Both the position numbers and the translations under genes were made by a program. From the NCBI GenBank assembly GCA_030762895.1, contig CM061062.1:5731293-5795292 (forward strand): a DNA stretch of 64,000 nt. Direction: 5' to 3'. Positions 41,835 to 54,050 of this stretch are shown in pieces. Each line of letters opens with the position of its first letter. Position 1 is the first letter of the stretch. The notes below the pieces were generated by a model, which saw only the letters and a program-made list of their open reading frames with translations, ran no database searches and was not told the DNA's origin. Source of the stretch: Sophora flavescens (Eukaryota > Streptophyta > Magnoliopsida > Fabales > Fabaceae).

Positions 41835-44800
41835 TGTAACACCTAGATTTTTCACTGCTTTTAATATCGGTAAAATATACAGAAATGTTTATATTTTTAT
41901 CCGAGACTTAGAAAATGATTTTGGATGAACCAATGTCATATTCATACTCTACTTTGGCGTAGAGAGTTACAGTTAAACTTTGGGTCAAAAATTCAGACGA
42001 AACCCGATCTGCGTTTTACTGACAGTAAAATTTTCCTGCTCAGAAGACCTAATATTGACTCGTGAACGAAATGGTTAGGTTTTATATCGATTTTCCAACG
42101 ACTTTGGTTATTTTGAAATTTTTCACTTAAAAGTGAAATAATATATAGAGTAAAGGCCCAATTTGATCCCTGATAAAAACAATCGGGTCTGAAATAGTCC
42201 CTATCCAAAAAAAACTATCCATTTAGTCCTTAAGAATGTGTTTACCGGGACAGATTAGTCCATCTGTGAGTTGACCACCTTTGACCGCAGGTTACTTGCT
42301 GACGTGTCAGTATCCAAACCAAAACGCATGCCGTCTCTTTCCTTCTTCTTCCTTCAGCTTCTGAGTTTGCTCCCGAACCAACCAGGGAATCATGTTTCTT
42401 CAAACACTTCAGCAAAATATAATTTCTAACCCCTCTTAAATAGAATCAAATGATGCAGAGGAAAGCAAACTCAATCCTTAGCATCCATGAACCAACCAGA
42501 AAATATTCAAAAGTCTTCACAGCTATGGAAGCTCCTGAAAGCCGATCTGCTCCTTCATTCGCGCTGAGCCCTTTTCAATTCGAAATCATTTGTCTTAGCA
42601 TTTGGGAAAGCTTCAGTTGTTAAGCACAAAAGGGAAGAGCTTTGTATTTTCTTTTTTTCTACTGTTCGTGATCTTCACTTCAAAATAAAGAAGGAATCCG
42701 AAATTTGCTTGTAACATGTAACATCAACATGGTCGAGAATCGTTTACACTATTCCTCTGGTAATCTACTTGTCTTTATTTATGTACTGGGGAATTTGAAT
42801 AGTTGACGTAAATTCATGTTGCTTGACTCTGTCTGGATGTGTTCATGTATTTGGATATGTTGGTTTGCATCATTTTATCTTTCTCCTTATAGTTTGATAT
42901 TTATTTTAATGGAGCACCAACTGTTTGATGAAAAGCTTGAATTGAATTTTTACATCCATAGCTGTGAAGACTTTTGAATATTTTCTGGTTGGTTCATGGA
43001 TGCTAAGGATTGAGTTTGCTTTCCTCTACATCATTTGATTCTATTTAAGAGGGGTTAGAAATTATATTTTACTGAAGTGTTTGAAGAAACATGATTCCTT
43101 GGTTGGTTCAGGAGCAAACTCAGAAGCTGAAGGAAGAAGAAGGAAAGAAACGGTATGCGTTTTGATTTGGATACTGACACATCAGCAAGTAACCTGCCGT
43201 CAGAGGTGGTCAACTCACAGATGGACTAATCTGTCCCGGTAAACACATTCTTAAGGACTAAATGAATAGTTTTTTTTGGATAGGGACTATTTCAAACCCG
43301 ATTGTTTTTATCAGGGACCAAATTGGGCCTTTAGTCTAATATATATTATTCGGGCGATATATTTAATTAGATGAACGACGGAGCTGAATAAGGGATTGTC
43401 GGGACCCGCTAAGGGATAAATCACAAGTCATTCTAAGATGACTCATGAAGGTGAGTCATGTAGGTGACTCACAATGGTAATCATGACATTAGAAGTAAAA
43501 TGTCTATTATGTCCTTAGTTTCTTTTAAAATGCCAAAATTGCCCCTATGCACAATTACTCTTTTGTCCCTAAATTAACACCACTTGGACTCCTTTACCCT
43601 TCCATTCCCACGACCCAAACCCTCCACTTAGGCCATCTCACTCTCATTTCATCAACTTCATCTTCTTCCTCACACTTTCTCTCATTTTCTCTAAGTTTCC
43701 ATAACCAAAATTTGTGAAGCAGCTTGTAGATCTCTTGCTATTTTTCTAATTCCAAGAGGTATACCTTACTTATCATCATCAATAAACTATATGTTCTTCA
43801 TTTATTTTCAGGATTCAAGGCCATGATCATCATGTTTCATTCTAGGGTTTTCATGTTCAAAAATTTCTTGCCTATTTTTCCTCCCATGGCTGAAACCCTA
43901 ATTTTGTGGGTGGAGGAGTTTTGTTCAATTTTTTTTTAGAAAGTGATGCTTGATTCCATCTTCCTAGATCATATAAGTGTTGAATCCAAAGGATTGGATA
44001 AAAATGAAATATCTAGCCTATTTTTCCATGGAAGGTCGAATCCAATGTTCTTGAGAGCTTGGATGATTTTGTTTTATTTTTAACTCATGATCATTGTTCT
44101 TATCTCTATACTACTCTAAGGTCATGGATCTAAGAGTATGTGAAATTTTGAAATCCCTAGCAAAATTTGCTTGTCATGGCCGAAACTTACATATAGAGAT
44201 AGGTGATTATAATTGTTTGATGATTGATTATTTGGTTGTGGTTTGTTGAAGGATAATTATTTGTGTGAATTGTGTACGAGTTTTACGGAAATCGGACGTC
44301 GGGGAAACTTATTTCAGAAGGAAAATTCATACTTGAGGTAAGGGGAGTACCTGAGGGAATTTTTTCGATAGCTATATGCTATTAGTGTGTGATCTGTATA
44401 ATTTATTTGAGCTTGTTTGTCGTGGTTTAAATTATTTTATGTAGTTAATGTATTTGCAGTTAATTGTTATAGTATTTTAATACACGTTATAAACTGTATT
44501 ATCTGCTATAGTATTGATGTGAAATTTTTATTGACGTTGATTGGTTGATTGAAAAGCCTGACAGTGGTCAGTGCTCTATTAATTACAAAGATAAAATTGG
44601 TAAAAAGCTTTATGAGAAATATTGACTATTTAAGTGGTGAAATATGGTAACATAATATTATTTAATTATTTGATTTATTAAAATGTGGAATAGTTGAAAA
44701 TACTATTATTTTAATGATTTATCAGTATAAGAGTGATCTATGAGTCATAGTGAGGGCGTAACCGTGAAAATATTTTAGTGATTCTAATTCTAATTTTTAC

Positions 44801-45410
44801 GTAAGAAATGATAAAATATGAGATGTTACTATAAAAAGTTAATTTTAAAAAATGACTTAGTTATTATGTTGAGAAAATCATTTTAAAGAAAAAGGTCAAA
44901 TTTTGACTTAAAACGTTTTTAAAATGCTAAACGACGGTTAATTCTGAAAATATTTACGGAAAGCATTCTTAAAAACAGCAGTATTTGTTTGAACATCGAT
45001 TTAGTCTCAAACGATATTTTTTTTAGAACAAAAGTTTCGAATAAAGATTTTCAGAAAAAAAATGAGTTTTTAGTGATTTGACAGTTTTGTAAACGAATTT
45101 CAAACGAAATGGATTGTCAATAAATAGTTTTACACCACGGTGTTATTTCCGACAACTTGGATAAGTTAAGGAGATTTTGATTTGTGTTTCACAAAACGAA
45201 AATAATTTTAAATTTGAAAAGTGAATCTAGTAGCCGAGACGTCAGGACTCTAGTGTTCTATGGTGTGGACTGTGTGTCCTAAAGGTGAAGTTGTGGACTG
45301 TGTGTCCTATAAACGTTATGTTGATTTTTGTGCGCTAAATTCTATGAATCTAAGACTGGTGTATCGGTCTAGACCTTCGTGATTTGCACATTCGGACTTT
45401 GTATCCTATA
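41835..45410 (+). mobile_element. Gypsy LTR fragment of the E/F family, inserted in copia D
   Basis: Starts TGTAACACCTAGATTTTT and shares TATTTTTATCCGAGA..AGAAAATGATTTTGG, GACAGTAA and TTGACT(C/T)GTGAAC blocks with the LTR start at 48853. It includes the phrases CATGGCTGAAACCCT and GACGTC(A/G)GGACT found in that family. The right end lacks GGTGTTACA and the flank does not repeat CCTGG, so the 3' end is lost. It contains the foldback element 42148-43336. Confidence 0.75.
42148..43336. mobile_element. Mutator-like foldback element with 381 bp inverted repeats
   Basis: Left arm 42148-42528 and right arm 42956-43336 are inverted copies, starting GAGTAAAGGCCCAATTTG and (complement) GACTAAAGGCCCAATTTG. 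The 9 bp TAATATATA lies on both sides (42139-42147 and 43337-43345). A 9 bp duplication with long inverted repeats is the hallmark of Mutator-like elements. The 427 bp spacer has no transposase; it contains a short ATG frame near 42730. Inserted in a gypsy LTR fragment. Confidence 0.88.
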
Positions 45411-46086
45411 ACAGGGAGGAGGATCAACAATCTCAGTAGGTTCTTGGGGAGCCGTGGGGACAGAAGGGACATCTGGATCTGTAGACTACTAGTGTCAACC
45501 CTGTAAATCTCAACATCTTAAGTATTGGAATTATTTGTATCCATGGCAAAAGGATCAATACGAATGAGATCAGAACGTGTAACACTATGAGAATCATGGG
45601 GAATAGGATAAAATGGTATATGCTCAAGAAATACAACATGACGTGAAACATAAAGTTTTTTATTTGCAGGATCATAGCAACGATAACCCTTCCGACCATC
45701 ACCATAACCAATAAAGACACAAATCGTAGAGCGAGAAGACAATTTACTACTTTCTACATGAGGACGAAGAACAAAGCAAGTAGTACCAAAGACTCTCAAA
45801 GTTGAATAATCAGGAGTACAACCATATAACTTTTCAAAGGGAGACAAACCTGAAGTAGCAGAAGATGGAATTCTGTTAATAACATGTATAGCAGTGAGGA
45901 CGACTTCCCCCCAAAACTCACATGGAACAGAGGCAGACAAAAGAAAGGAACGATCAGTTTCAAGAATGTGACGATGTTTCCTTTCAGTAACTCCATTTTG
46001 TTAAGAAGTGTCAGTACAAGAAGTTTGGTGAAAGGTCCCATCAGAGGCAAGTAATTCAGAAAATTTATTAGAAGTATATTCACCAC
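45411..46086 (-). pseudogene. Copia element D, integrase C-terminal part
   Basis: Minus strand, 45940-45518: CEFWGEVVLTAIHVINRIPS, LSPFEKLYG, LRVFGTTCFVLRPH, GYRCYDPANKKLYVSRHVVF, the conserved region after the copia integrase core. The core Glu region (about 46000-45950) is in a different frame and disrupted. The frame is lost toward 45433, where the gypsy LTR fragment joins. Confidence 0.87.
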
Positions 46087-46980
46087 CTAGATCACATCGA
46101 AAACACTTGATAACATCATTATGTTGAGTTTTAACAAAGGCACAAACATATGATAAATGCTAAAGAAGTCAAAGCGATGTTTCATAAGATAAACCCAACA
46201 ATAACGAGTAAAATCATCAATGAATGATACATAATATCTAGATCCACCTTTAGTAAGAATCGGTGATGGTCCCCATACATCAGAATGAACCAAGCAAAAT
46301 GGTGCAACAGAAACCAAAACACTTTTACAAAAGGGCAAAGCAGAAAATTTAGCAAGTTTGCAACCACAACAATCAGAAATATCATTAGTTTGCAACTTTC
46401 CTAAAGCTCCTTTAGAAACTAAGTATTTCAAACGGGGAGAAGAAACATGTCCAAGACGAGAGTGCCATAAATAAAAAACTAGAAGATGGAGAATTCAAAC
46501 GAAAAGAAGACAGCTCAACACTAGAAGCTGCAACATATGGAACTCTCAGTTCATCCAGAATATAAAGTCCCCCCGGCCTACGGCCTGTCCCAATCAGTCT
46601 CTTGGATTGCGGATCCTGCACATAACAGGAGGTGGGATAAAACGAAGTCGAGTAAACAAAATCACATAATTGACTAACAGAAACAAGACTCAAAGTGAGA
46701 TTAGGAATGTACTAAACATCTGAAATGGACAAATGAGATGTGGAAACAGAACCAGTACCTGCTAGTGACATAGGTGTCCCATCAGCAGTCATGATTGGCA
46801 CAGACGGTGCGGGATCTAAAGACACAAATGAATTAAAATCAGGTGACATGTGATAAGAAGCTCCAGAATCAAGGATCCATATGGATGAAGATATACCTGG
46901 TGATTTAGAGGGGAGCAAACCTATATTGGAGGTGGCAGACATGGCTTGTGGTTGTGTGACAAGAAACCTTTGGAGCTGCT
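46087..46980 (-). pseudogene. Copia element D, protease, pre-integrase and integrase core
   Basis: Minus strand, in several frames. 46942-46712: WILDSGASYHMSPD, a complete copia protease active site (Asp-Ser-Gly-Ala). 46693-46412: pre-integrase start (SLVSVSQLCDF, GTGRRPGGLYIL). 46431-46087: CCGCKLAKFSALPF, HSDVWGPSP and FIDDFTRYCWVYLMKHR of the integrase core. A Gag tail ending VEQLQRFLVTQPQA precedes it. Stops and frameshifts separate the blocks. Confidence 0.87.
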
Positions 46981-47537
46981 CAACAAAAACAGATGCTGTA
47001 GGAGAATATGCATGTCCAACACCAAGAGAATCTTTTTTTCACAAACCGTTGCTAACAAATACAATAACTTCAAAAAATAGTGTTATCAAAGAAGAATTGA
47101 TGAAAACTGACTGCAAAAATGGAAAGATCTCACCGAAATACTTAAGGGTAGGTCAACAAGTGTGGTCAACAAGTGTTGGTCAACACAAAGTCAACAGAGT
47201 CAAAGTCCTGGTCAACAATTCTAGCATGGTCAATGGGTACGAAACAGGTCGCGCGGGTCAGGACAGTAGGGGCAGGTCAGAGTGCGAACCAGAAACAAAG
47301 GCGAGTGAACCACATGCGCGGAGGAAACGGCGGAGCGTGCGACGACGGACGACGGTTCTAGTGGTATGGGCGGTGAGATGTAAAAGTGGCTAGAAATGTC
47401 AGAACCGAATAATGCCGATGGTGGACAAAAAAAACACCCAAAAAATTTCGTGGAGCTTGCTCTGCATCTTGCGATTGCATCAAAGTTATTGCTTCTGCCC
47501 ATGGAATCTACCTTGCTTCTGCCCATACCTTGTTTTT
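46981..47537 (-). other. Leader or gag region of copia D
   Basis: The expected place of gag, but no Gag domain is recognised; a 98-codon frame at 47526-47230 is of unclear origin. 47150-47235 is packed with GTCAA repeats (see the W-box entry). Confidence 0.35.
47150..47236 (-). promoter_or_regulatory. Cluster of W-box-like TTGAC motifs
   Basis: About eight GTCAA cores (TTGAC on the minus strand) in under 90 bp, several in the full form TTGACC. TTGAC(C/T) is the binding core of plant WRKY factors. It lies in the probable 5' leader of copia D, reading in the element's direction. A simple repeat origin is equally possible. Confidence 0.35.
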
Positions 47538-47830
47538 TGACTTTTCATTGGGTTGGGTTTGTTTCAGTTTTTTTTCCAGTTTACCTGTTTTGTTTAGCTG
47601 GCAGGCCAGCACAACGCCCAACCCAACCCAACCATCCTCTACAAAAGTGTTTTATGGAAAATAATAAACAAAATCGGTTCGTCATTATAAAAAACAAATC
47701 TTATTTTTTTTTAAAAAAATCAAAACAGACATATATGTTTAAAAGATCCTTTTTTAAACAAACTAAGTTAATAATAAAATTTTTAAACAAATATTTAAAA
47801 TTAGCATAGACTAAAAATATATTTTTAAGA
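47538..47830. repeat. Right copy of the 290 bp direct repeat flanking copia D
   Basis: Direct copy of 40752-41035, same orientation, with small indels. Together they bracket the D complex. They may be decayed LTRs of D or a duplicated host segment; the termini do not decide this. Confidence 0.75.
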
Positions 47831-47839
47831 AAAAAATGA

Positions 47840-48185
47840 AACAATTTAGCTGTGACGACTTGTTGATCACACGAATTTTTTGAATCATTTTGACACGATG
47901 GTTTGATGTTTAAAAATACTTCAAATCAAATCAAAATTTATTTTAAAAACATCAAAGAGATTAATTTAGCTGTGATGCATAATTCATATCTTTTCAAATC
48001 ATTTTTGCCGCGACGACTTGATGATTTGAAATGTTTCAAATAAAATCAAAATCCATCAAATGGATTAATTTAGCCGTGACGTTTAAACCATATCTTTTGA
48101 AATCATTTTAGCCGCAACTGCTTGATGATTTGAAATACTTCAATAAAAATTAAGATCCATTTTACAAAATATTTTTAAAAATATT
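47840..48185. repeat. Degenerate tandem repeat of about 105-120 bp
   Basis: AATTTAGC(T/C)GTGA(C/T)G starts at about 47846, 47965 and 48068, each followed by CATATCTTTT..AAATCATTTT, GCCGC(G/A)AC and CTTGATGATTTGAAAT. Non-coding. Confidence 0.7.
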
Positions 48186-48784
48186 TTCAAATTTTTTAAA
48201 TCAACCAAGTATTTTTTGTAAGAACTATGTGGTTTTGAGTTTCTCATCACAACGGAGAATACTTTGAGCAGAATTCATCATTCTATCAAACCAAAATTAA
48301 ATTTTTATAATTTTTGTGTTTATTTTTTTAGTTCTTAAATGGGCACACTTAATATTTTCAAAATTATTAAAAAGTTTGCAGAATTAACTTGAGGCACTTT
48401 TCTTAGAATGATTGATGTAGGATGTTAATACTTTTCATACTCATAACCGACTATCGAATTTAATAATTTTTGAAAGATCAATTTTCTTTAAATTAATGGG
48501 TTTTTCAATATTTGACCAAATTAAATTTTTGGTGGTGAATTCCTCTCTATTTATATCTTATTTTTTTGTGTGGCACCCAATGTGATAGTCGCGACATTTG
48601 ACAACTCCTCTATATTTCTATATTTTCTTTTTTTGTGGTGCCCTACAGAATTGTCGCGACACATTTAAAATTCGTTCTTTTCGATATATTTTAAGAAAAA
48701 AAAAATCCTATAAGGAACCTGTCATCCCATTCCCTAAAACTACAAAAATCATTGGTACATGGATGCTTGAGCGTGGAACAGGGT

Positions 48785-48832
48785 CAGACACGTGTGGGAC
48801 ACGTGCCAATTGCATGAAACACGTGACGGAGC
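48785..48832. promoter_or_regulatory. Three CACGTG G-box motifs
   Basis: ACACGTGTGG, ACACGTGCC and ACACGTGACG occur within about 40 bp directly before the 5' LTR of gypsy E. CACGTG is the plant G-box core bound by bHLH and bZIP factors. No gene start is recognised next to them. Confidence 0.3.
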
Positions 48833-49383
48833 AGAGGCCACGCTCTAGCAGGTGTAACACCCCGATTTTTATCGCTCTCAAGTATTAGTTAAAATATTTA
48901 AATATGGATATTTTTATCCGAAATCTAGAAAATGATTTTGGCTGTAACATAATCATTTCTGAATTCTATCCAATAGAATATGGTTCAAGTTAAATTTTAG
49001 GTTGGAAACTCAGATGAAAACCGGTCTGTGTTTTCACTGTCAGTAAGAATTTACTGATCAGAGAACCTAATTTTGACTTGTGAACAAAAAATCAATGACT
49101 TTTACTCTAATCTCAAGTGATAGGAGTTATTTCTAAAATTTTTGAAGTAATTAATGAAAAACACAGAGGAAATTTGAGATGGGTAAATAAGAGAACGAGA
49201 TGTAGTGCATAAATAATGTGGAGTAGAGATGATAAAAGTTATTAATGGGACTCATGAAAATTGATCACATCATAACTTTTAATCTGTGATTACACTTAAA
49301 TATATTATTATACTACCTAAAAACCTATTAATCCTAATTAGTTTTGCCAAATACACTTTAATAAAATTTTGTCCTTCCCCCCT

Positions 49384-49396
49384 CTATAAAAACCCC
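49384..49396 (+). promoter_or_regulatory. TATA box of the gypsy E LTR
   Basis: CTATAAAAACCCC, followed within 40 bp by a C/T-rich start-like stretch. Best core-promoter match in the LTR. Confidence 0.45.
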
Positions 49397-50145
49397 AAAC
49401 CCGGCGCTAACCCCCTTTCACACTCTCAATTTTCTCATTTTCTATCTTTACAAAACTTAGCAACCAAGTTACTTCTTGATCTTCATCAAGCTTCTATTAT
49501 CAACATCATTATCTTGAAGCTTAATAAGGTAACCTTACAACCTTTCTCTTCTCTTCTTTATTTCTTTGATCATACCCATTCTTTTTAGATTTTTAAGTTT
49601 GAAATCCATTTTCTATTTCTCATGAAACTTGAATCATTTTTGCTTGTAATGATCATGACTTAAGTAGTTAGACTCACTTTATCATCTCATGATCTTGTTG
49701 ATCTTGTTGTTATTTGAACAAAATGAAACCCAAACCCTTACCCCCATGAATGGCCGAAACTGAGTTTAGGGGAGGGTTTGATGATTTTGTTATCTTTCAA
49801 TTCTAACACTTTATTTAAGCTCCCTAGGACCTACATGATCAAGCTCTAAGAGTTTACGTTAAACCAAAATTCCTAGCTAATTTTCCTAGTTATAGCCGAA
49901 AATCACTTCTATGTGAGCTAGAAGGAATTTTTCAAAACTTGATATGTATGATGATGATTTGTGAAGGAAACGTGGTATAAGTGTATTGCCTGGACTCGTT
50001 GGAGGAAACTAAGAGCTACACGATTCATTTCAAGTCAAGAAAACTAAGTTTCTGAGGTAAAGAGAGTAAGCCTAAGGAGTTCCAAGCTGTTATATATTTG
50101 ATGTTATAGACTGCTTGTGATAATTTATAGTATATTGATTGACTG

Positions 50146-50148
<3 letters not shown>

Positions 50149-50198
<50 letters not shown>

Positions 50199-50211
50199 GT
50201 GTGTGTGTGTG
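50149..50211. repeat. (TA)n(TG)n microsatellite in the E LTR
   Basis: About 46 bp of TA followed by TG repeats. A longer TA tract sits at the corresponding place of solo LTR F. Confidence 0.95.
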
Positions 50212-51135
50212 ACTTGTTCGTGTTGTTAAATTATGAAGTTGATTGAAGCGTGACGTTGGTCATGGCTTGTAATGAGGAACCTTGTTTTTGATCAAAATAT
50301 ACGAATACATAAAAATGGAAATATGAATTTTGGTTTTCTTTGGAAAGTGAAAAGGAAACATAAAAGGACTAGATTTCCGTGCTGAGGTTTCAGACTAGAT
50401 TTTGATTACGGTGAAGCCGGACTAGCCTTCCTACTTTTAAGGACCTAGAGTTCCGAGACGTCGGACTAAAGTCTGTTGATAAAAGATTTTGAAAAATCTT
50501 TAATGAGAGTTTAAAACTCAATTGATATTAAAAGTTTAATTAATATTTGAAAATATGATCTGGCAGACGTGTTGTTGTTATCGAGTTACAGTTTTCACAT
50601 AGGGTGGACCGATAACTTTGATAGTTACGAACCAAAGTTATATTCTTGGGCTTTTGGGTCTTTAGGGACATTCGGGCTCGAACTCCACGGAATGCTCAGG
50701 GCTTTGTAACCTCTTGTTGTGTAACTCAGTTTCCCTGCATGAATGTACTCAATTGGGGACTATCAAATATTATATAGGTGATACGCAAAATCCTAGAACA
50801 ATTGGGGAAAGGACCCATGGAGAGGCCACCCAACGCGAAACAATTGTGTTATGGGAATTATCGCGGCCCATCATACTCGAGGAAGGGAAGTCATGATCTC
50901 CGGAGATTTGTGTTAGAAAGTGGATATTGAAGTGTTAACAGAAAACATACGAATAAAGTCTCAAATCTGAACAATCTTATGATAGGAATATTTTTATATT
51001 TATATGAGTCGTTACTTTAGAATTTTAATGCTATTTATGATGTTAAATATATGACTGTTGTGTTTAAACTCATATATTGGCAACTCACCTTTATATTGTT
51101 TTTCTCTATTGTGGAAACTCTATATTATATGTTAG

Positions 51136-51543
51136 ATGGATCCCCTGCACCACATAATACCAACGGGCTTCCTGGCCCATACACTTGAATTCCGTGATGA
51201 GACTGGCGCGTGGGTCATCCACCCCGGGTCCTGCAGCGTGTCGTATATGGGGCCACTGCAGATGACGAAGGGGACAGAGGAGGGAGTCTCCTCGATCACT
51301 CAGCAACTGAAGACCGTGGAGGTTCCGCAACCTCCCATCTGGACATTGCTTCGACATCTGGTAGAGTCTGGGAATACCTACCATCAGCCACCACCACAGC
51401 TAGCCGTTCCTGCAAGAGTACCCGAGTTGCCGCCACCTGCTCCTATCATCATTTATGGTGGAGATGAGGATGATGATGATATCTTGGTCGCCGAGGCACT
51501 TCCTGAGGAGGATCTCATCGAGGAGGAGCCGGAGGAGCCTTAG
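51136..51543 (+). CDS. Unknown ORF inside the gypsy E 5' LTR
   Basis: 135 codons from ATG, then TAG; the frame continues for another 43 codons to 51674 (GEVPEYDPLNEEMELVEADA). The N-terminal half (about residues 1-60) contains HTLEFRDETGAWVIHPGSC; the middle is Pro-rich; the end is strongly acidic (GGDEDDDD, EEEPEEP). I recognise no family. LTRs normally carry no gene. The inverted sister LTR F lacks this segment: the flanking sequence matches on both sides, but a different shorter stretch lies between. It could be an ancestral LTR-encoded protein, captured host sequence, or chance. The stop at 51541 and the lack of a known domain lower the case for function. Confidence 0.4.
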   Translation: MDPLHHIIPTGFLAHTLEFRDETGAWVIHPGSCSVSYMGPLQMTKGTEEGVSSITQQLKTVEVPQPPIWTLLRHLVESGNTYHQPPPQLAVPARVPELPPPAPIIIYGGDEDDDDILVAEALPEEDLIEEEPEEP

Positions 51544-52136
51544 GGCGAGGTACCGGAGTATGATCCTCTCAACGAGGAAATGGAGCTTGTGGAGGCTGAT
51601 GCCGAGGGAGGATTTTCGCCAGACCCGTCGGACCTTGGGGATGATCATGGAGGTCTCCCCAACGGACGTATCTAGAGGACCGTAGGATGTTGACAACTTA
51701 GTTCTTTTGGGTAGTACTAACTCCACGGGGTTCTGTATATCTGGCTGATGAGAGTCAAGTTTTTGTTTAGTGGCTTTCTCTGATGAACCCTGGTTTTTGT
51801 ACATCTTATGTCTGTATATATCTACTTACCAACTGTTAGAACTCAGGATCGATGACCTCTAGTTATAAGGGTCGTGATATACATGATGCATAGTTACATA
51901 TATGGATGTTTATGGCTCGGGGAGATTTTCTTTAGAATGTGAAAATAAATATGTTAGTAGGTAATTTTGTCTGGGATGACGAAATTACAGAGGAGACTCT
52001 ATCGAATTTTTTTTTACCATGCCCAAAATTGTAAGTAATTTTCAAAAGTAACCAGCGATAAGTAATGTTTCCTTTTTCGAGTTAAGTTGTAATAAGAGAG
52101 AAAACCATGTAATCCCAAAGGATGGTGTTACATTAG

Positions 52137-52148
52137 TGGTATCAGAGC
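52137..52148 (+). other. Primer binding site of gypsy E
   Basis: TGGTATCAGAGC, complementary to the 3' end of initiator Met tRNA, four bases after the LTR end. Confidence 0.9.
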
Positions 52149-53963
52149 TGGTCGAGTTTTTCGGGAATCATTGGGAATAGGTCTATTATGTCTAAGTTGT
52201 GTGATCTCTGACTAAGACCTGTTTGAATTACTTTTTGAAGTAATGGATGTTGATAAGTGAGAGTATATCTCAATTATGGGTTAAGTTTAACTGATTGTGT
52301 AACACCCCCCTTGGGCATTATATGACTAACTCAATTTTGTAAAAGCATATTAAATAAAATAATAAATGCTGGTTTACTTTAGGAAAAAAAAGAATTTGGG
52401 TTTATACTTATATTTCAAAAATGTGGGTCTAAAATTTTTCTTTTCGTAACAACTGCTTACAGACATCCAGGTAGAAAATAAAATCATAATCCATACATCA
52501 CTAATAAATCTCCACGAAATGCTTAAAAAGGTTTTTCTCGCCGAAGCATATCAGTTTTTCAAAATAGTCATACTAGACCATGATAACTACTTACACCAGA
52601 CCCTAAAACCCTTATACCAAATAGACTACTCCTCAATTTGTCATAGATTATAACATCCTTAAAATAAAATTCGACAGAGTCTCCTCTGTAATTTCAATAT
52701 CCCAAACAAAAACACCTGCTAATATATTTATATTTTCATAAAAAAGAAAGGCTCTCCGAGCCATAAACATTCTATCCAAAATAAAGGCTCTCCGAGCCAT
52801 AAACATACATACTATTATTACTCAACGTCGTCTTAAAAACCTAAGCTGGTCGTACTATGAGACTCTTACTGGAAAAGACCTCTGTGGTCATTCTAGTTAC
52901 TCAACCTTCTTTAAAAGTCGAGACCAATCCCTCCGATTTTGGGGCAGAGAACACCTTGGCATCGCCTGTAGTCACGTACCAAAGTACAACACAAGACCAC
53001 ACAGATATATTGCAAAGGTGAGTTACCAATATATGAGTTTTAGCATAGCAGTCACTGTAACAATTATAAATATCTCTACAGATTTAAAATAGAAAGTCTT
53101 TCATAAATTATGTCTTAACACTTCAATATCCACTTTCAAAATCACAAATCTCCGGAGATCCTAACTTCCCTTCTTCGAGCATGATAGGTCACGATAATCC
53201 CCATAACACAATTGTTTCACGTGGGTGACCTCTCGAATGGGTCTGTTGCCCCAATTGTTCTAGGATATCGTATCTCTCCTATATAATATTTGGATAGTTC
53301 CTGATTGAGCACATTCGTGCAGGGTAACCGAGTTCCACAACAAGAGGTTGCAAAGCCCCAAGCATTACGTGGAGTTCGAGCCCGAATGTCCCTAAAGACC
53401 CAAAGACCCAAGAATTTGACGTTGGTCCGTAACTATAAAATTTGTCAATTCACCCTGAGTGAAACCGTAGCTTGATTCACAACGGCACGTCTTCCAAAAC
53501 CTCATTTCTCATATTCTTTAGTCTTTTAAAAGATCATTAAAGTTTTCTAAAATATTTTCCTCAATTGAACACTAGTCCGATGTCTCGGAAAACTAGGTCC
53601 TCCGCAGTAGGAATGCTAGTCCGGCTTCACAGTGATCAGAATCTAGTCTGAAATCTCAGCACGAAAGTCTATTTCCTTTCCATTCTTTCTTTTCAAAAAT
53701 AGGAACTCTAGCCCGACGACTTCTCGGCAATCCGAATCTAGCCCGATCTTTCAGCAATCCAGATCCGGCCCGAATCTCGGCACGGTAACACTAGGTCCTC
53801 TATATTTCCATCTCTTTTCCACTTTCCGAAGAAAGCCAAAAACCATTTTCCTGAATTTTCTGTGTTCATCCACATTTAATGAATAAATTTCCATTCATAA
53901 TCAAATCATATTTTCATTCCTTAACCAGACTCAGTAAAACAATTATGCAGATGATATATTCCT

Positions 53964-53965
<2 letters not shown>

Positions 53966-54048
<83 letters not shown>
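53966..54048. repeat. (TA)n microsatellite in solo LTR F
   Basis: About 80 bp of uninterrupted TA dinucleotides, at the place matching the shorter tract of the E LTR. Confidence 0.95.

Positions 54049-54050
<2 letters not shown>

Larger units (their letters stand above)
48853..52132 (+). repeat. 5' LTR of gypsy E
   Basis: 3,280 bp. The ends are a short inverted repeat: TGTAACACC...GGTGTTACA. A TATA box (CTATAAAAACCCC, 49384-49396) suggests a promoter about 530 bp in. It contains a TA/TG microsatellite (50149-50211) and an ORF at 51136. Confidence 0.9.

Noticed and set aside
46881..47393. 170-codon plus-strand ORF
   Set aside because: Runs antisense over the protease and leader of copia D; its sequence is explained by the minus-strand reading.
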